In this document: one piece after another, positions 1-8,448 of the stretch
How the letters are laid out: every line of letters begins with the position of its first letter
Numbering within the stretch: position 1 is the stretch's first letter
From: JBCBGF01 sp038526915
GTDB taxonomy: Bacteria; Pseudomonadota; Alphaproteobacteria; Rhodobacterales; Rhodobacteraceae
Assembly: GCA_038526915.1 (NCBI GenBank)
Contig: JBCBGF010000006.1
Span: forward strand, 140,297-204,296
Reading direction: 5' to 3'
Length of the DNA stretch: 64,000 bases
Program-made: the position numbers and the translations under genes
The notes under the pieces: generated by a model
What the model was told of the DNA's origin: nothing
The model's input: only the letters and a program-made list of their open reading frames with translations
The model's database searches: none

Positions 1-105
1 CACGATCACGGTGGTGAGCGCCGTGACCGCGGCGCATCGGATAAACACAGTCGGTGTGAAGCGTGACCTGCGGTTTGCAGGGGCTTGGGTACTGCGGCTG
101 GACAT
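1..105 (-). CDS. Partial membrane protein, N-terminus only (possible sensor)
   Basis: An ATG on the minus strand opens a reading frame of 35 codons that stays open to the left edge of the window. The protein begins with a basic stretch (several Arg within residues 1-21) followed by a hydrophobic run that looks like the start of a first transmembrane helix. A GGGAA sequence lies just upstream of the start. It begins 12 bp after the stop of the PDC-type periplasmic sensor protein and is on the same strand, so the two are probably co-transcribed. A chemoreceptor, histidine kinase or other signalling protein is likely, but this is inference from position; no diagnostic domain is inside the window. 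Confidence 0.5.
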   Translation of the reverse strand, partial: MSSRSTQAPANRRSRFTPTVFIRCAAVTALTTVIV

Positions 106-116
106 GGGGTTCCCGA

Positions 117-686
117 TCAGTTCAGGGACTCAGCATCAACACCGACGGTCATGGCACCCACGACCTCTTGCGATCCGGGATCGACGATCGCGATCGAGAT
201 CTGTCCCTGATAGCTCTGGCTGGATTCATCAAACTCAATTTCGCTGAAGTGCACGCCGCTTGGCCCCGAGGGGAAGGTTTCGGTAAATTTCGCCTCGTCC
301 CCTTGCCAAAAATCCGATGTTACGCTGCTGGCGGCAACATTCAGGCCGCGGGCATCCATCACGAAAATCTCGGTAATCGTTCCGCCCGCTTCCGCTACAA
401 TCCCCCGCAGGAAGTCGGATGCCGCGTTATTTATCACAGGCTCAATTGTCGGCGTGTCAGCAGCCCCCACTTCGGCACGCCAAGCTTGGTCCAGCGCGTC
501 GATATCGGCCTGGGAATAGGCCGTGGTTGTGGCGTTTTGATCCCGGATGGCTTCGACCAGAAGCTGGCTGTTGGCCCAGGCGCGGATGTCGGTTTCCAGA
601 AATTCCTGCATCGCCGCAGTGATATCGCTTGCCTGAAGCGGCAGGGCGCTGGCGTAAAGCCCGAGTGTGAGTGCAAATGTTCGCAT
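117..686 (-). CDS. Periplasmic PDC/Cache-type sensor domain protein
   Basis: This 189-residue protein has an N-terminal signal peptide (basic Met-Arg start, hydrophobic core, Ala-rich end with likely cleavage after LQA near residue 19). The rest resembles a single PDC/Cache-like sensing domain: a long N-terminal helix, then strands containing phrases such as FVMDARGLNVAAS and GQISIAIVDP, which fit the PAS-like fold used by periplasmic ligand sensors. No transmembrane anchor or output domain follows, so it probably works as a soluble periplasmic module. The ATG at 686 was chosen because the signal peptide starts there; the frame upstream of it looks non-coding. A possible membrane partner starts 12 bp downstream. 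The ligand is unknown. Confidence 0.65.
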   Translation of the reverse strand: MRTFALTLGLYASALPLQASDITAAMQEFLETDIRAWANSQLLVEAIRDQNATTTAYSQADIDALDQAWRAEVGAADTPTIEPVINNAASDFLRGIVAEAGGTITEIFVMDARGLNVAASSVTSDFWQGDEAKFTETFPSGPSGVHFSEIEFDESSQSYQGQISIAIVDPGSQEVVGAMTVGVDAESLN

Positions 687-852
687 GACTGTTTTCCCAC
701 AAGGTTTCCCCGCCGCGCCACACGCGACGTGGGCGGGTCCTACAGCCTGCAAAGTTTCAGGCGCGTTAAGGAGGTGGGAAAAACCACGGCGGTGGGCTGG
801 CACAGCGAACCAACCGCATCAGCGTGGGCAGGGCGCAGGCCGAGCCGGGAAC

Positions 853-3048
853 CTAGCGCTTGCGGCGTTTCACGTTGCCGCCGCGTTGCCCCGCGCGCCC
901 AGCCGTGCTGCGGCCGCTGGCTTTCACCGCCGCGTCCGAGGCTGCCTCGATAGCCGATTGCCGCGCGAGAGGATCGTCTGACACCGCCAGATCCACCGCT
1001 TCCAGACGCTTGACCTCGTCTCGCAATCTTGCGGCCTCTTCAAACTCGAGGTTTTCGGCGGCCTTGCGCATATCCTGACGCAAGCCGTCCAGCACGGCTT
1101 CCAGGTTACCCCCGTGCAGCGGCTTATCGACCGTTGCGGTCACGCGGTTCATGTCGACATCGCCCTTGTAGAGGCCGGCCAGGACATCTTCGACGTTCTT
1201 CTTGACCGTCTCGGGCGTAATCCCATGCGCCTCATTATAAGCGATCTGCTTTTCGCGCCGGCGGTTGGTCTCGGCCAATGCCCGTTCCATCGACCCGGTG
1301 ATCCGGTCTGCATACATGATGACGCGGCCATCGGCATTCCGCGCCGCCCGTCCAATCGTCTGGATCAGCGATGTCTCCGACCGCAGGAACCCTTCCTTGT
1401 CGGCATCGAGGATCGCCACCAGCCCGCATTCGGGGATATCGAGGCCTTCGCGAAGCAGGTTGATACCCACCAGCACATCGAACGCCCCCAGCCGCAAATC
1501 GCGCAGGATTTCGATCCGTTCGATCGTATCGATGTCCGAGTGCATGTAGCGGACCTTGATCCCTTGCTCGTGCAGGTATTCGGTCAGGTCCTCGGCCATC
1601 CGCTTGGTCAGGGTCGTTACCAGCGTGCGGAAGCCGTTTGCTGTCACTTTGCGGATCTCATCGAGAAGGTCGTCCACCTGCATCTCGACGGGCCGGATCT
1701 CCACCTCCGGATCTAGAAGGCCCGTGGGCCGGATGACCTGTTCGGTGAAGACACCGCCCGTCTGTTCGATCTCCCAAGCCGCCGGGGTCGCCGAGACAAA
1801 GACCGATTGCGGGCGCATGGCGTCCCATTCCTCGAATTTGAGAGGGCGGTTGTCCATGCAGGAGGGCAGGCGGAAGCCATGCTCGGCAAGCGTGAATTTG
1901 CGGCGATAGTCGCCCCGGTACATCCCGCCGATCTGCGGAACGCTCACGTGAGACTCGTCTGCGAAAACGATGGCGTGATCGGGGATGAACTCGAAAAGCG
2001 TCGGGGGCGGCTCGCCCGGCGCGCGACCGGTGAGATAGCGCGAATAGTTCTCGATCCCGTTGCAGGAGCCCGTGGCCTCCAGCATCTCAAGATCGAAATT
2101 CGTCCGCTGTTCCAGCCGTTGAGCTTCTAGGAGCTTGCCTTCGCCCACAAGCTGATCGAGCCGCTTCTGCAACTCGGATTTGATCCCCTTCATCGCCTGG
2201 TTCAGCGTTGGGCGCGGCGTCACATAGTGGCTGTTTGCATAGATCCGGACGCGCTCGAACGTGTCGGTCTTCTCCCCCGTCAGTGGATCAAACTCGGTGA
2301 TACCCTCCAACTCTTCGCCAAAAAAGCTCAGCTTCCAGGCCCGGTCTTCCAGGTGCGCAGGCCAGATTTCCAGGCTGTCCCCTCGCACCCGGAAGCTACC
2401 CCGCTGGAACGCCTGATCGTTGCGCCGGTACTGCTGCGCCACCAGATCGGCCATCACCTTGCGCTGGTCATAGTCGCGGCCTGCGTGCAAATCCTGCGTC
2501 ATCGCGCCATAGGTTTCGACCGAGCCGATGCCGTAGATGCAGGACACCGAGGCCACGATGATCACATCGTCCCGCTCCAAGAGCGCCCGGGTGGCCGAGT
2601 GGCGCATCCGGTCGATCTGTTCGTTGATCTGGCTTTCTTTCTCGATGTAGGTGTCCGACCGCGGCACATAGGCCTCGGGCTGATAGTAGTCATAGTAGCT
2701 GACGAAGTATTCGACCGCGTTCTCGGGGAAGAATCCTTTGAACTCACCGTAAAGCTGGGCTGCCAGCGTCTTGTTCGGGGCCAGGATGATCGCCGGACGC
2801 TGCGTTTCCTCGATAACTTTCGCCATTGTGTAGGTCTTGCCCGTCCCGGTCGCCCCCAACAGAACCTGATCCCGCTCACCACTGCGCACTCCATCTGACA
2901 GCTCTGCAATGGCCGTCGGTTGGTCACCTGCGGGCTGAAACTCGGTGTGCATGACGAAGGCGCGGCCCCCTTCCAGCTTGTCGCGGGTGGCGACATCGGG
3001 CGCTGCGGCATGCAGGACGGGCATCTGATCGGCGGCGTTGTTGTGCAT
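853..3048 (-). CDS. uvrB: UvrABC excinuclease subunit B
   Basis: UvrB is the damage-verifying helicase-like subunit of nucleotide excision repair; it is loaded by UvrA and positions UvrC for incision. The 731-residue protein carries the Walker A motif GATGTGKTYT near residue 66, the beta-hairpin region rich in Tyr (YFVSYYDYYQPEAYVP), the DEAD-like motif FADESHVSVPQ, helicase motifs V and VI (GINLLREGLD, QTIGRAARN) and a C-terminal UVR motif (LEFEEAARLRDEVKRLE) that contacts UvrC. The length is usual for alphaproteobacteria. The ATG at 3048 was chosen because upstream codons do not resemble UvrB. No clear LexA operator of the GTTC-N7-GTTC type is seen upstream. Confidence 0.97.
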   Translation of the reverse strand: MHNNAADQMPVLHAAAPDVATRDKLEGGRAFVMHTEFQPAGDQPTAIAELSDGVRSGERDQVLLGATGTGKTYTMAKVIEETQRPAIILAPNKTLAAQLYGEFKGFFPENAVEYFVSYYDYYQPEAYVPRSDTYIEKESQINEQIDRMRHSATRALLERDDVIIVASVSCIYGIGSVETYGAMTQDLHAGRDYDQRKVMADLVAQQYRRNDQAFQRGSFRVRGDSLEIWPAHLEDRAWKLSFFGEELEGITEFDPLTGEKTDTFERVRIYANSHYVTPRPTLNQAMKGIKSELQKRLDQLVGEGKLLEAQRLEQRTNFDLEMLEATGSCNGIENYSRYLTGRAPGEPPPTLFEFIPDHAIVFADESHVSVPQIGGMYRGDYRRKFTLAEHGFRLPSCMDNRPLKFEEWDAMRPQSVFVSATPAAWEIEQTGGVFTEQVIRPTGLLDPEVEIRPVEMQVDDLLDEIRKVTANGFRTLVTTLTKRMAEDLTEYLHEQGIKVRYMHSDIDTIERIEILRDLRLGAFDVLVGINLLREGLDIPECGLVAILDADKEGFLRSETSLIQTIGRAARNADGRVIMYADRITGSMERALAETNRRREKQIAYNEAHGITPETVKKNVEDVLAGLYKGDVDMNRVTATVDKPLHGGNLEAVLDGLRQDMRKAAENLEFEEAARLRDEVKRLEAVDLAVSDDPLARQSAIEAASDAAVKASGRSTAGRAGQRGGNVKRRKR

Positions 3049-3379
3049 GGATAGGGTGTTCCGAAGTGACAGGGTAAACTTGTCATTTTTCCCGCGTCCT
3101 TCAACCGTGTTGGTGACAGCTTCTGTCAGGAGCGGGGAGGGGTAGCGCAAAATACAACCTATGCGCGAAAAATATGTTGGATTATCTTTAAAAGTGTGCC
3201 ATTAAGCCTCACGACCACCAAGGCCGTCTGCCAGCCCTGGCCAACATCCCACCCCCTCGCTCCCGACCGAGGCTGGCAGACAGTTACCCCCCAACGATGA
3301 TCCTCCGGCGCTGCAATTTGCCCCTTTGCGGGCCGTGCCGCATGTGCGAAAACGCCCGCGGAGTACACGGAGTTCTGCC
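3049..3379. other. Divergent intergenic region, uvrB / NDUFS4-like gene
   Basis: This stretch of about 330 bp lies between the divergent starts of uvrB and the complex I accessory gene, so it should hold promoters for both. The part next to uvrB (3150-3205) is AT-rich. A perfect 11-bp inverted repeat is listed separately. I see no convincing gene, RNA or SOS box. Confidence 0.5.
3226..3281. repeat. 11-bp perfect inverted repeat in divergent promoter region
   Basis: GTCTGCCAGCC at 3226-3236 is matched exactly by its reverse complement GGCTGGCAGAC at 3271-3281, with 34 bp between the arms. It could be an operator, a hairpin in a leader, or a remnant of a repeat; no T-run follows, so it does not look like a terminator. 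Confidence 0.5.
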
Positions 3380-3691
3380 ATGCGCGCCCGCATTTACCAG
3401 CCCGCCCGGACGGCAATGTCCTCGGGCACGGCGAAGACCAAGCATTGGGTGTTGGAGTTCGCACCGGCAAACCCGCGCGAGGTTGATCCGCTGATGGGGT
3501 GGACCAGCTCGTCTGATACACAATCCCAGGTGCGGCTGCGGTTCGACACGAAAGATGCCGCGCTGGAATATGCCAAAGAAAAGGGCATCGATGCCCTGGT
3601 CTTTGAACCCAAGAAGCGCAAAGCCAATATCCGGCCCCGCGGCTACGGCGAAAACTTCGCAACAGACCGGCGCGGGGCGTGGACGCATTGA
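3380..3691 (+). CDS. NDUFS4-like accessory subunit of respiratory complex I
   Basis: This 103-residue protein matches the 'ETC complex I subunit conserved region' family, the bacterial relatives of mitochondrial NDUFS4 (18 kDa subunit) found in alphaproteobacteria. Visible family features are the start ARIYQPARTAMSSG, the phrase HWVLEFAP, the Trp-containing segment MGWTSSSDTQSQVRLRF, the helix AALEYAKEKGIDALVFEP, and a basic tail ending in RPRGYGENF. In Paracoccus and mitochondria the subunit helps stabilise the peripheral arm of NADH:quinone oxidoreductase. The ATG at 3380 has GGAG nine bases upstream. The next gene overlaps its 3' end by 13 bp, so the two are probably translated together, although their roles are unrelated. 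Confidence 0.85.
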   Translation: MRARIYQPARTAMSSGTAKTKHWVLEFAPANPREVDPLMGWTSSSDTQSQVRLRFDTKDAALEYAKEKGIDALVFEPKKRKANIRPRGYGENFATDRRGAWTH

Positions 3692-4758
3692 CCGAAGGCA
3701 CCACCGCCTTTGACCTAGGCGACCGGCCGGCATTCATTCTGGGCAATGGTCCGTCCCTGAAGGGGTTCGATCTTCACAGCCTCTCGCCTTACACCACGAT
3801 TGGCATGAACGCAGCCTACCGCTTTTGGGATCGGATCGGGTGGCGGCCGACGCACTATGCCTGTTGCGATGTCGTTGTCGGCCTGTCGCATATCGATGCG
3901 ATCCGCAGGCTGATCCGTGAAGGGCGGGGCGAAGCCCCAAACGGTGTGCGCCCGATCCAGAGATTTCTCTTGCGCCATAACCTGATCGAGGCGTTGGGTG
4001 AGGATGCCGACGATAGCCGAGTTCTCGATTTCGATGCGATGCGGGTCAGAACGCCGTTGTTTCAGATCGACCCAATCACGACGGGAAGCCATGCGTTGCT
4101 GTGGTCGGGCGTCATGGGATGCGATCGTGCGGTGCTGATGGGCATCGATGGCAACTACAAGGAAATCGTCGAGGGTGCAAAACGGCGCGAGGGGATCGTG
4201 CTTGAGATCACCGAACAGAAAAGCAACCCGAACTACTTCTTCGAAGATTACCAGCAGCCCGGCGACAAGTATAACGTCCCCAACCCCATTCCCGACCTGC
4301 ATGTGAGCGCCTGGCACAAAGCGGCGGTGGCCTTGGCGGAGGGCGGCCTGCAAGTGGCCAACGGCAACCCGATGTCGGAAGTGCGCGTCTTTCCCTTCAT
4401 CGATGCCGCAGAGTTGGTGGCGCAGAAGACTGTTGCTGCCAAGCCCGCAGATCAGCGGCCCAATCCCGGGCCAAAGGACGATCCGCAAGCCTTAGAGGCC
4501 CGCCGCAAGCGCGACAAGAATGTCATCATCGCCGTGCCGTTGATCCTCGCGGCGCTCGTCGGGCTGGCGCAGATCACCATTGGGCTCGGGGCTGCGGTGT
4601 TTTTGCTGGCGATTATGGTGGCGATCACCATGGGCCTGGTTGCCTATCTGATCCACATCGCTCTGCCGCGTCGGCGCCAGGAAGATGCTGCGCCCAACCT
4701 GCAGTTCGCCGAAGTGGAACGCCAGTTGCGGGCGGCACTCCGCGACCGTCAGTCCTAG
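3679..4758 (+). CDS. MptE-like (DUF115) protein with C-terminal membrane helices
   Basis: The 359-residue protein starts with a DUF115/MptE-like domain (roughly residues 10-240), recognised by FILGNGPSLKGFDLH, GMNAAYRFWDRIGWRPTHYAC and a later SGVMGCDRAVLMGIDGN. This Rossmann-like family includes a pterin pyrophosphokinase and the core of Maf motility-associated glycosylation proteins, and it is distantly related to GT42 sialyltransferases. Two hydrophobic helices occupy about residues 275-325, followed by a charged tail, so the protein is probably anchored on the cytoplasmic face. It starts with GTG inside the previous gene and converges to within 1 bp of a dehydrogenase gene. The nearby NeuA-like cytidylyltransferase makes a role in surface sugar transfer plausible, but the substrate is unknown. 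Confidence 0.65.
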   Translation: MDALTEGTTAFDLGDRPAFILGNGPSLKGFDLHSLSPYTTIGMNAAYRFWDRIGWRPTHYACCDVVVGLSHIDAIRRLIREGRGEAPNGVRPIQRFLLRHNLIEALGEDADDSRVLDFDAMRVRTPLFQIDPITTGSHALLWSGVMGCDRAVLMGIDGNYKEIVEGAKRREGIVLEITEQKSNPNYFFEDYQQPGDKYNVPNPIPDLHVSAWHKAAVALAEGGLQVANGNPMSEVRVFPFIDAAELVAQKTVAAKPADQRPNPGPKDDPQALEARRKRDKNVIIAVPLILAALVGLAQITIGLGAAVFLLAIMVAITMGLVAYLIHIALPRRRQEDAAPNLQFAEVERQLRAALRDRQS

Positions 4759-4759
4759 G

Positions 4760-5701
4760 TCACCGACCGCGGGCCTCGTCCAATCCTGCAAATAACAACT
4801 CTGCCGCGCGCAACGACACCCGGCGCACTGCGTCTGCCGTGTTGGATCCATTATGCGAGCCAAAGACGCAGTGCGGATGATCGCGTAGCGGGCTGTTTGC
4901 CGGCAGCGGCTCAACCTCGAACACATCGAGGGCCGCCGAATGCACCTGTCCGCTGGCCAACGCATCGATCAGCGCGCCTTCGTCAATCACCGGCCCGCGC
5001 GAGACATTCACGACGCGCAATCCGGTAGGGGCCTGCGCCAGGGTCGATGCATTCAACATGTGCCGAGTGTCATCGGTTAGCGGGCAGGTGAAGACGACGA
5101 AATCAGCGTTTGCCAACGCGTCCGGCCAGGGGGCCTCTTCGACCGGAAGCTCGATTGTGTTCGCAAAGTAGGGATCGACCACCTTGACCGTCAGGCCCGC
5201 CGCGATCATCCGGACGGCCGTTTCGCGCCCGATATCCCCAAAGCCCACCAGAACAGCCGTGCGCCCCCGTAGGGAGATGCCGCGTGGTTTCGGCCAGCCG
5301 CCATCCCGCACGCCCCGGTCAATGACAAAAGTCTCACGCGCGAGCCCGGTCACATAGTGCATGGCGACATCGGCCACCTCATCGCCAAACACCCCTGGCG
5401 TGTTCGATATGGGCAGTTTGAGCGCTTTGGCGGCAGCGAAGTCGACGTTATCCACGCCAACGCCCCATTTGACGCAAGCCTTCAACGCACCTGCGCACCC
5501 GGCTTGCAAAACCGCCGCCGTGGCAGGATCGTCGCCGATAATCCAGGCGTCGTATTCCGGGACCATGGTCATCAACTCCGCCTCGGGGACGATTTGCACG
5601 AAGTCGGGCACCACGATCTCGGCGCCGCGTTCGGCAAAGACCGGGCGCATCTCATCGACGATCCCGATCATCGGCGGGCAGGTCAGCAGGACCCGCGTCA
5701 T
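4760..5701 (-). CDS. D-isomer-specific 2-hydroxyacid dehydrogenase
   Basis: This 313-residue enzyme belongs to the SerA-like family that uses NAD(P) to interconvert D-2-hydroxyacids and 2-oxoacids. The Rossmann nucleotide-binding motif is VLVGFGDIGRETA. The catalytic set is visible: Arg in NVSRGPVIDE, Glu in ALDVFEVEP and His in GSHNGSNT. The start at 5701 overlaps the stop of the upstream cytidylyltransferase gene (ATGA overlap), which implies translational coupling. That coupling suggests a role in making or reshaping a surface sugar acid rather than serine synthesis, but the substrate cannot be read from the sequence. It converges on the MptE-like gene with a 1-bp gap. Confidence 0.85.
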   Translation of the reverse strand: MTRVLLTCPPMIGIVDEMRPVFAERGAEIVVPDFVQIVPEAELMTMVPEYDAWIIGDDPATAAVLQAGCAGALKACVKWGVGVDNVDFAAAKALKLPISNTPGVFGDEVADVAMHYVTGLARETFVIDRGVRDGGWPKPRGISLRGRTAVLVGFGDIGRETAVRMIAAGLTVKVVDPYFANTIELPVEEAPWPDALANADFVVFTCPLTDDTRHMLNASTLAQAPTGLRVVNVSRGPVIDEGALIDALASGQVHSAALDVFEVEPLPANSPLRDHPHCVFGSHNGSNTADAVRRVSLRAAELLFAGLDEARGR

Positions 5702-6387
5702 GGCCGCTGCCCCAGGGCGACGGATTCCGCCAGCGCCCAATCATCCGGCCCGTCGATATCGAGCGACTCCAGCTTCGGCGTCTCGAACAAAAGTGGCTTT
5801 TCGCCAATCCGGGCCTGTGTCGCGGCAAAGCTGTCGCGCGTGAAGATGTAAAGGTTCGAGTTTTCTTCGAACCACGGCTCAAGGTCCTGCGTGCGGATCA
5901 GGTTGTTGGGGTCATGATTCACGGGCGAGGCGTCTTCGCGGTAGAACCGCGACTGAACGCGGTTGGCGGTGAAGAGGCTGTCCGCAGTGCCCTGCTTTGC
6001 GGCCTCGGAATAAGCGGCAAGGGCCCGACGCACCGTATCACCCGACAAAAGCGGGTTTGTGGTGTGGGTCATGACGTAGGCATCCGCCGCAACGTTGGCC
6101 AGATCGTCCGCTATCACAAGGTTCATCGAAACATGATCGCCGCAGATCTCGGCCGGGCGCTCGCGCAGCCGGACCTTGCCGCGAGTGTTGAGCGCGCCCA
6201 ACCCCGCCGCATCAAGCTCGGCATGGGCGTCGGTGTTGATGATGATCTCGTCGATCTCATCCATGGCAATCAAGGTCGACAGCATCCACTGATACAGAGG
6301 CTTGCCCGCAAAGATCGCGAAGTTTTTCGACTTAACGCGGGCGCTATGTGCCTTCATCGGTAACAGAGCGACAATTCGATCGGCCAT
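5698..6387 (-). CDS. NeuA-like acylneuraminate cytidylyltransferase family protein
   Basis: The 229-residue protein resembles CMP-sialic acid synthetases and related nucleotidyltransferases, which activate nonulosonic or ketodeoxy sugars with CTP. The nucleotide-binding loop is a variant, LPMKAHSARVKSKN, with the conserved Arg and the Lys-Asn pair. Further family features are GKPLYQWML, EIIINTDAHAEL, the segment around MNLVIADDL and the THTTNPLL motif of the active site. The start at 6387 has AAGGAC nine bases upstream. It sits between a GT2 gene 11 bp upstream and a dehydrogenase overlapping it by 4 bp. No sialic acid synthase (NeuB) or epimerase is present, so the activated sugar is unknown. 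KdsB-like specificity is unlikely from the loop. Confidence 0.78.
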   Translation of the reverse strand: MADRIVALLPMKAHSARVKSKNFAIFAGKPLYQWMLSTLIAMDEIDEIIINTDAHAELDAAGLGALNTRGKVRLRERPAEICGDHVSMNLVIADDLANVAADAYVMTHTTNPLLSGDTVRRALAAYSEAAKQGTADSLFTANRVQSRFYREDASPVNHDPNNLIRTQDLEPWFEENSNLYIFTRDSFAATQARIGEKPLLFETPKLESLDIDGPDDWALAESVALGQRP

Positions 6388-6398
6388 TGGCAGTCCTT

Positions 6399-7292
6399 TC
6401 AACGCGGGTAGTAGTAGCGCTCGCGCATCTCGCGCGAAACTTTGCGGTGCTGGCGGGCACCGCGATAGGTGCCGAAGTATTGGCACGTTCTGAAGCGGAC
6501 GATTTCACGTAACAGCGATAGGGAGCCCCGCTGGGCCATCGTGCCGTCTCGGCGGGCTTCTTGAAAGTCGAGCCAGATCCCAGCGGATGTATAGCGGATC
6601 AACTCACTCAGACCGAACCGGACCTCTGGCATGATTTTCTGCATGGCCAACGCCTCGCGTTCATAGCGCGTGGTCACGCGCGGCCAGGTTTCTTCGTGGA
6701 TGTGTTCCACAGGCGCCTCCGCGACATAGCCAATGGCATGACCCTTTTCGACCAGCGCCTTGGCCATCACCAGGTCTTCGAGGCCTGTGACCTCTTCATC
6801 GAAGGGGTGCGCGCGCCAAGTCTCTGCGTCCAGCGCGGAGTTGGCGTTGTTGCAGAAGAACCCGTCCTGCGGCACCGAAGACTGCGCGGGGAAGTATTTC
6901 TGGAACAACATCTCTTCGGAAAACTTGGTGATCCCGTCGCGACCGATCTGGCGCCCATAGGTATAGACAACCCCATCGCTGCCAATCGGATCGATCAGGC
7001 GCTGGAGCCAATCCTCAACCGTCGGAATGCAGTGACCAGACAGGAACACAAGAACATCCCCCTTAGCCGCCGCGCAGCCGCGATTGAGCGAGCGTCCAAA
7101 TGTGAACTCGGATTTCTCGATCCGCTCGATCCGGCAACCGTGGCCTTCCGCGATATCGACCGTTCCGTCATCGGATCCGGAATCGACCAGGATCGTTTCA
7201 AACGACACACCGGTTTGCCGGGCGACCGCGTCCAGGGCGTCGCCCAGCCAGCGCGCCTCATTGTAGGTTCGGATAATGATGCTGGCATCCAT
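6399..7292 (-). CDS. Family 2 glycosyltransferase
   Basis: This 297-residue protein has a GT-A fold typical of family 2. The opening SIIIRTYNEARWLGDAL and VDSGSDDGTVDIA form the nucleotide-sugar site. A segment with VLVFLSGHCIP stands where the usual DxD is found, so the metal motif is atypical: SGH in place of DxD is seen in some members of this family. The catalytic Glu-Asp pair is probably in VTGLEDLVMAKAL. It is the first gene of a minus-strand group with the NeuA-like and dehydrogenase genes and so probably builds a surface glycan. The acceptor and donor are unknown. Confidence 0.8.
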   Translation of the reverse strand: MDASIIIRTYNEARWLGDALDAVARQTGVSFETILVDSGSDDGTVDIAEGHGCRIERIEKSEFTFGRSLNRGCAAAKGDVLVFLSGHCIPTVEDWLQRLIDPIGSDGVVYTYGRQIGRDGITKFSEEMLFQKYFPAQSSVPQDGFFCNNANSALDAETWRAHPFDEEVTGLEDLVMAKALVEKGHAIGYVAEAPVEHIHEETWPRVTTRYEREALAMQKIMPEVRFGLSELIRYTSAGIWLDFQEARRDGTMAQRGSLSLLREIVRFRTCQYFGTYRGARQHRKVSREMRERYYYPR

Positions 7293-7428
7293 CCAACAGG
7301 ATCCAAGCCACTGCTCGTTGTTTTTCGTGGGCCTACCTTATGCCCAGGGCGGCGTGAAGGGCACCTGGTCTGCGCGTCTCAGACGTCGCAGCGCTGTTGC
7401 AAGGCCGCAGCAACCCGAAAACCGGTGC

Positions 7429-8292
7429 TTAGCGCGATGGACCGAGCCGTTTCCTGACGCTGTTGCGCAGGCGGGCTAGGACCCCGGGCTTGGGTTGCGC
7501 AGGTTGGAACGCCCGTTCCACCGCGCGGGCGAAGACGTCATCTGCCACGGGTTCGGCAAAGGCCACGAAGTTGCCCCAGGCGTCGCCGGGGATGTCGCAC
7601 GGCCATTTCTGGATCCATTTCCAGCTGTGCCGGATGCCATAGCGATCGATGGGATGCCATTCGCTGACCCACAGGGAATATCCCAGATCGGCGAAGACCG
7701 ACGCAAGATCGCCACTTGAATACCCGTTGCCTTGGGTCTTGCCATCTTCGAACTCGGCCACCACGGCGCGGGGGCGCACGGCTGCGAAATCAAGGCCCTT
7801 GAGCACCGACATCTCATGCCCCTCGACATCGATTTTCAGGAAGTCGATCCGGTCGATGCCGTGTTCCGCGCGCACGTGGTCCAACGTCGTGGTCGAGATC
7901 TGCGCGATTTCCTCATGACTGTCGCGAAAGGCGCTGAGGCCGCTGATCCCTGTGCTTTCGTTAGAGGCATAGAACGGCACGCCGTCTGCCACCGTATCGC
8001 TGACTGCTTTGTCCGATACGGTTACCTTGGCGTATTTCTCAGGGTCGGCACTGATCGCCGCATCCAGTTTGGCGCGGTTTGCCGGATCAGGCTCAAAGGC
8101 GAAAACGGTCCAGTCGGCACGCGCGAAGGGCTCTAGCGAACTGCCGGTATGGGCGCCGACGTCGATCATGATCCCGGGTGTGCGGTCTGCGCCAAGCGCA
8201 TGGAAGACCAGCGCGCATTCGTCGAAATTTGCGGACTGTTCGCGCGTGAATGGGTCTTTGCCCGGGCGCGGTGCCGTTTGTGCCTGTACCAT
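7429..8292 (-). CDS. FkbM-family SAM-dependent methyltransferase
   Basis: This 287-residue protein belongs to the FkbM family, whose members O-methylate sugars or other hydroxyl-bearing metabolites. The SAM-binding motif I is IMIDVGAHTGSSLEPF, followed by the acidic motif FAFEPDPANRAKL. The family signature IDFLKIDVEGHEMSVLKG and the downstream VVAEFEDGK are clear. The ATG at 8292 is preceded by AAAGGAC; the codons upstream of it do not look coding. The C-terminal 60 residues carry many Trp and basic residues outside the methyltransferase core. It lies between tRNA-Arg and the surface-sugar genes on the same strand, so methylation of a surface glycan is a reasonable inference. Confidence 0.82.
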   Translation of the reverse strand: MVQAQTAPRPGKDPFTREQSANFDECALVFHALGADRTPGIMIDVGAHTGSSLEPFARADWTVFAFEPDPANRAKLDAAISADPEKYAKVTVSDKAVSDTVADGVPFYASNESTGISGLSAFRDSHEEIAQISTTTLDHVRAEHGIDRIDFLKIDVEGHEMSVLKGLDFAAVRPRAVVAEFEDGKTQGNGYSSGDLASVFADLGYSLWVSEWHPIDRYGIRHSWKWIQKWPCDIPGDAWGNFVAFAEPVADDVFARAVERAFQPAQPKPGVLARLRNSVRKRLGPSR

Positions 8293-8371
8293 TGGTGCGT
8301 CCTTTTGCGATCGCTTGACGTAGCTATGCCAGAACCTGCGCGAACTGCAACGCACCCTGGTACCAAGACGC

Positions 8372-8448
8372 TGGCGATCCCGCGAGGACTTGAACCCCGA
8401 ACCTAGTGCTTAGAAGGCACTTGCTCTATCCAGTTGAGCTACGGGACC
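8372..8448 (-). tRNA. tRNA-Arg (anticodon TCT)
   Basis: Read on the minus strand, the sequence starts GGTCCCG and ends CGGGATCG-CCA, giving a 7-bp acceptor stem with one G-U pair and an encoded CCA. The D arm (AGCTCAACTGGATAGAGC), the anticodon loop CTTCTAA and the T loop GTTCAAGTC are in the expected places. The anticodon TCT reads the rare AGA codon. Confidence 0.95.

Noticed and set aside
3049..3150. LexA (SOS) operator before uvrB
   Set aside because: No GTTC-N7-GTTC or reverse pattern is found in the region.
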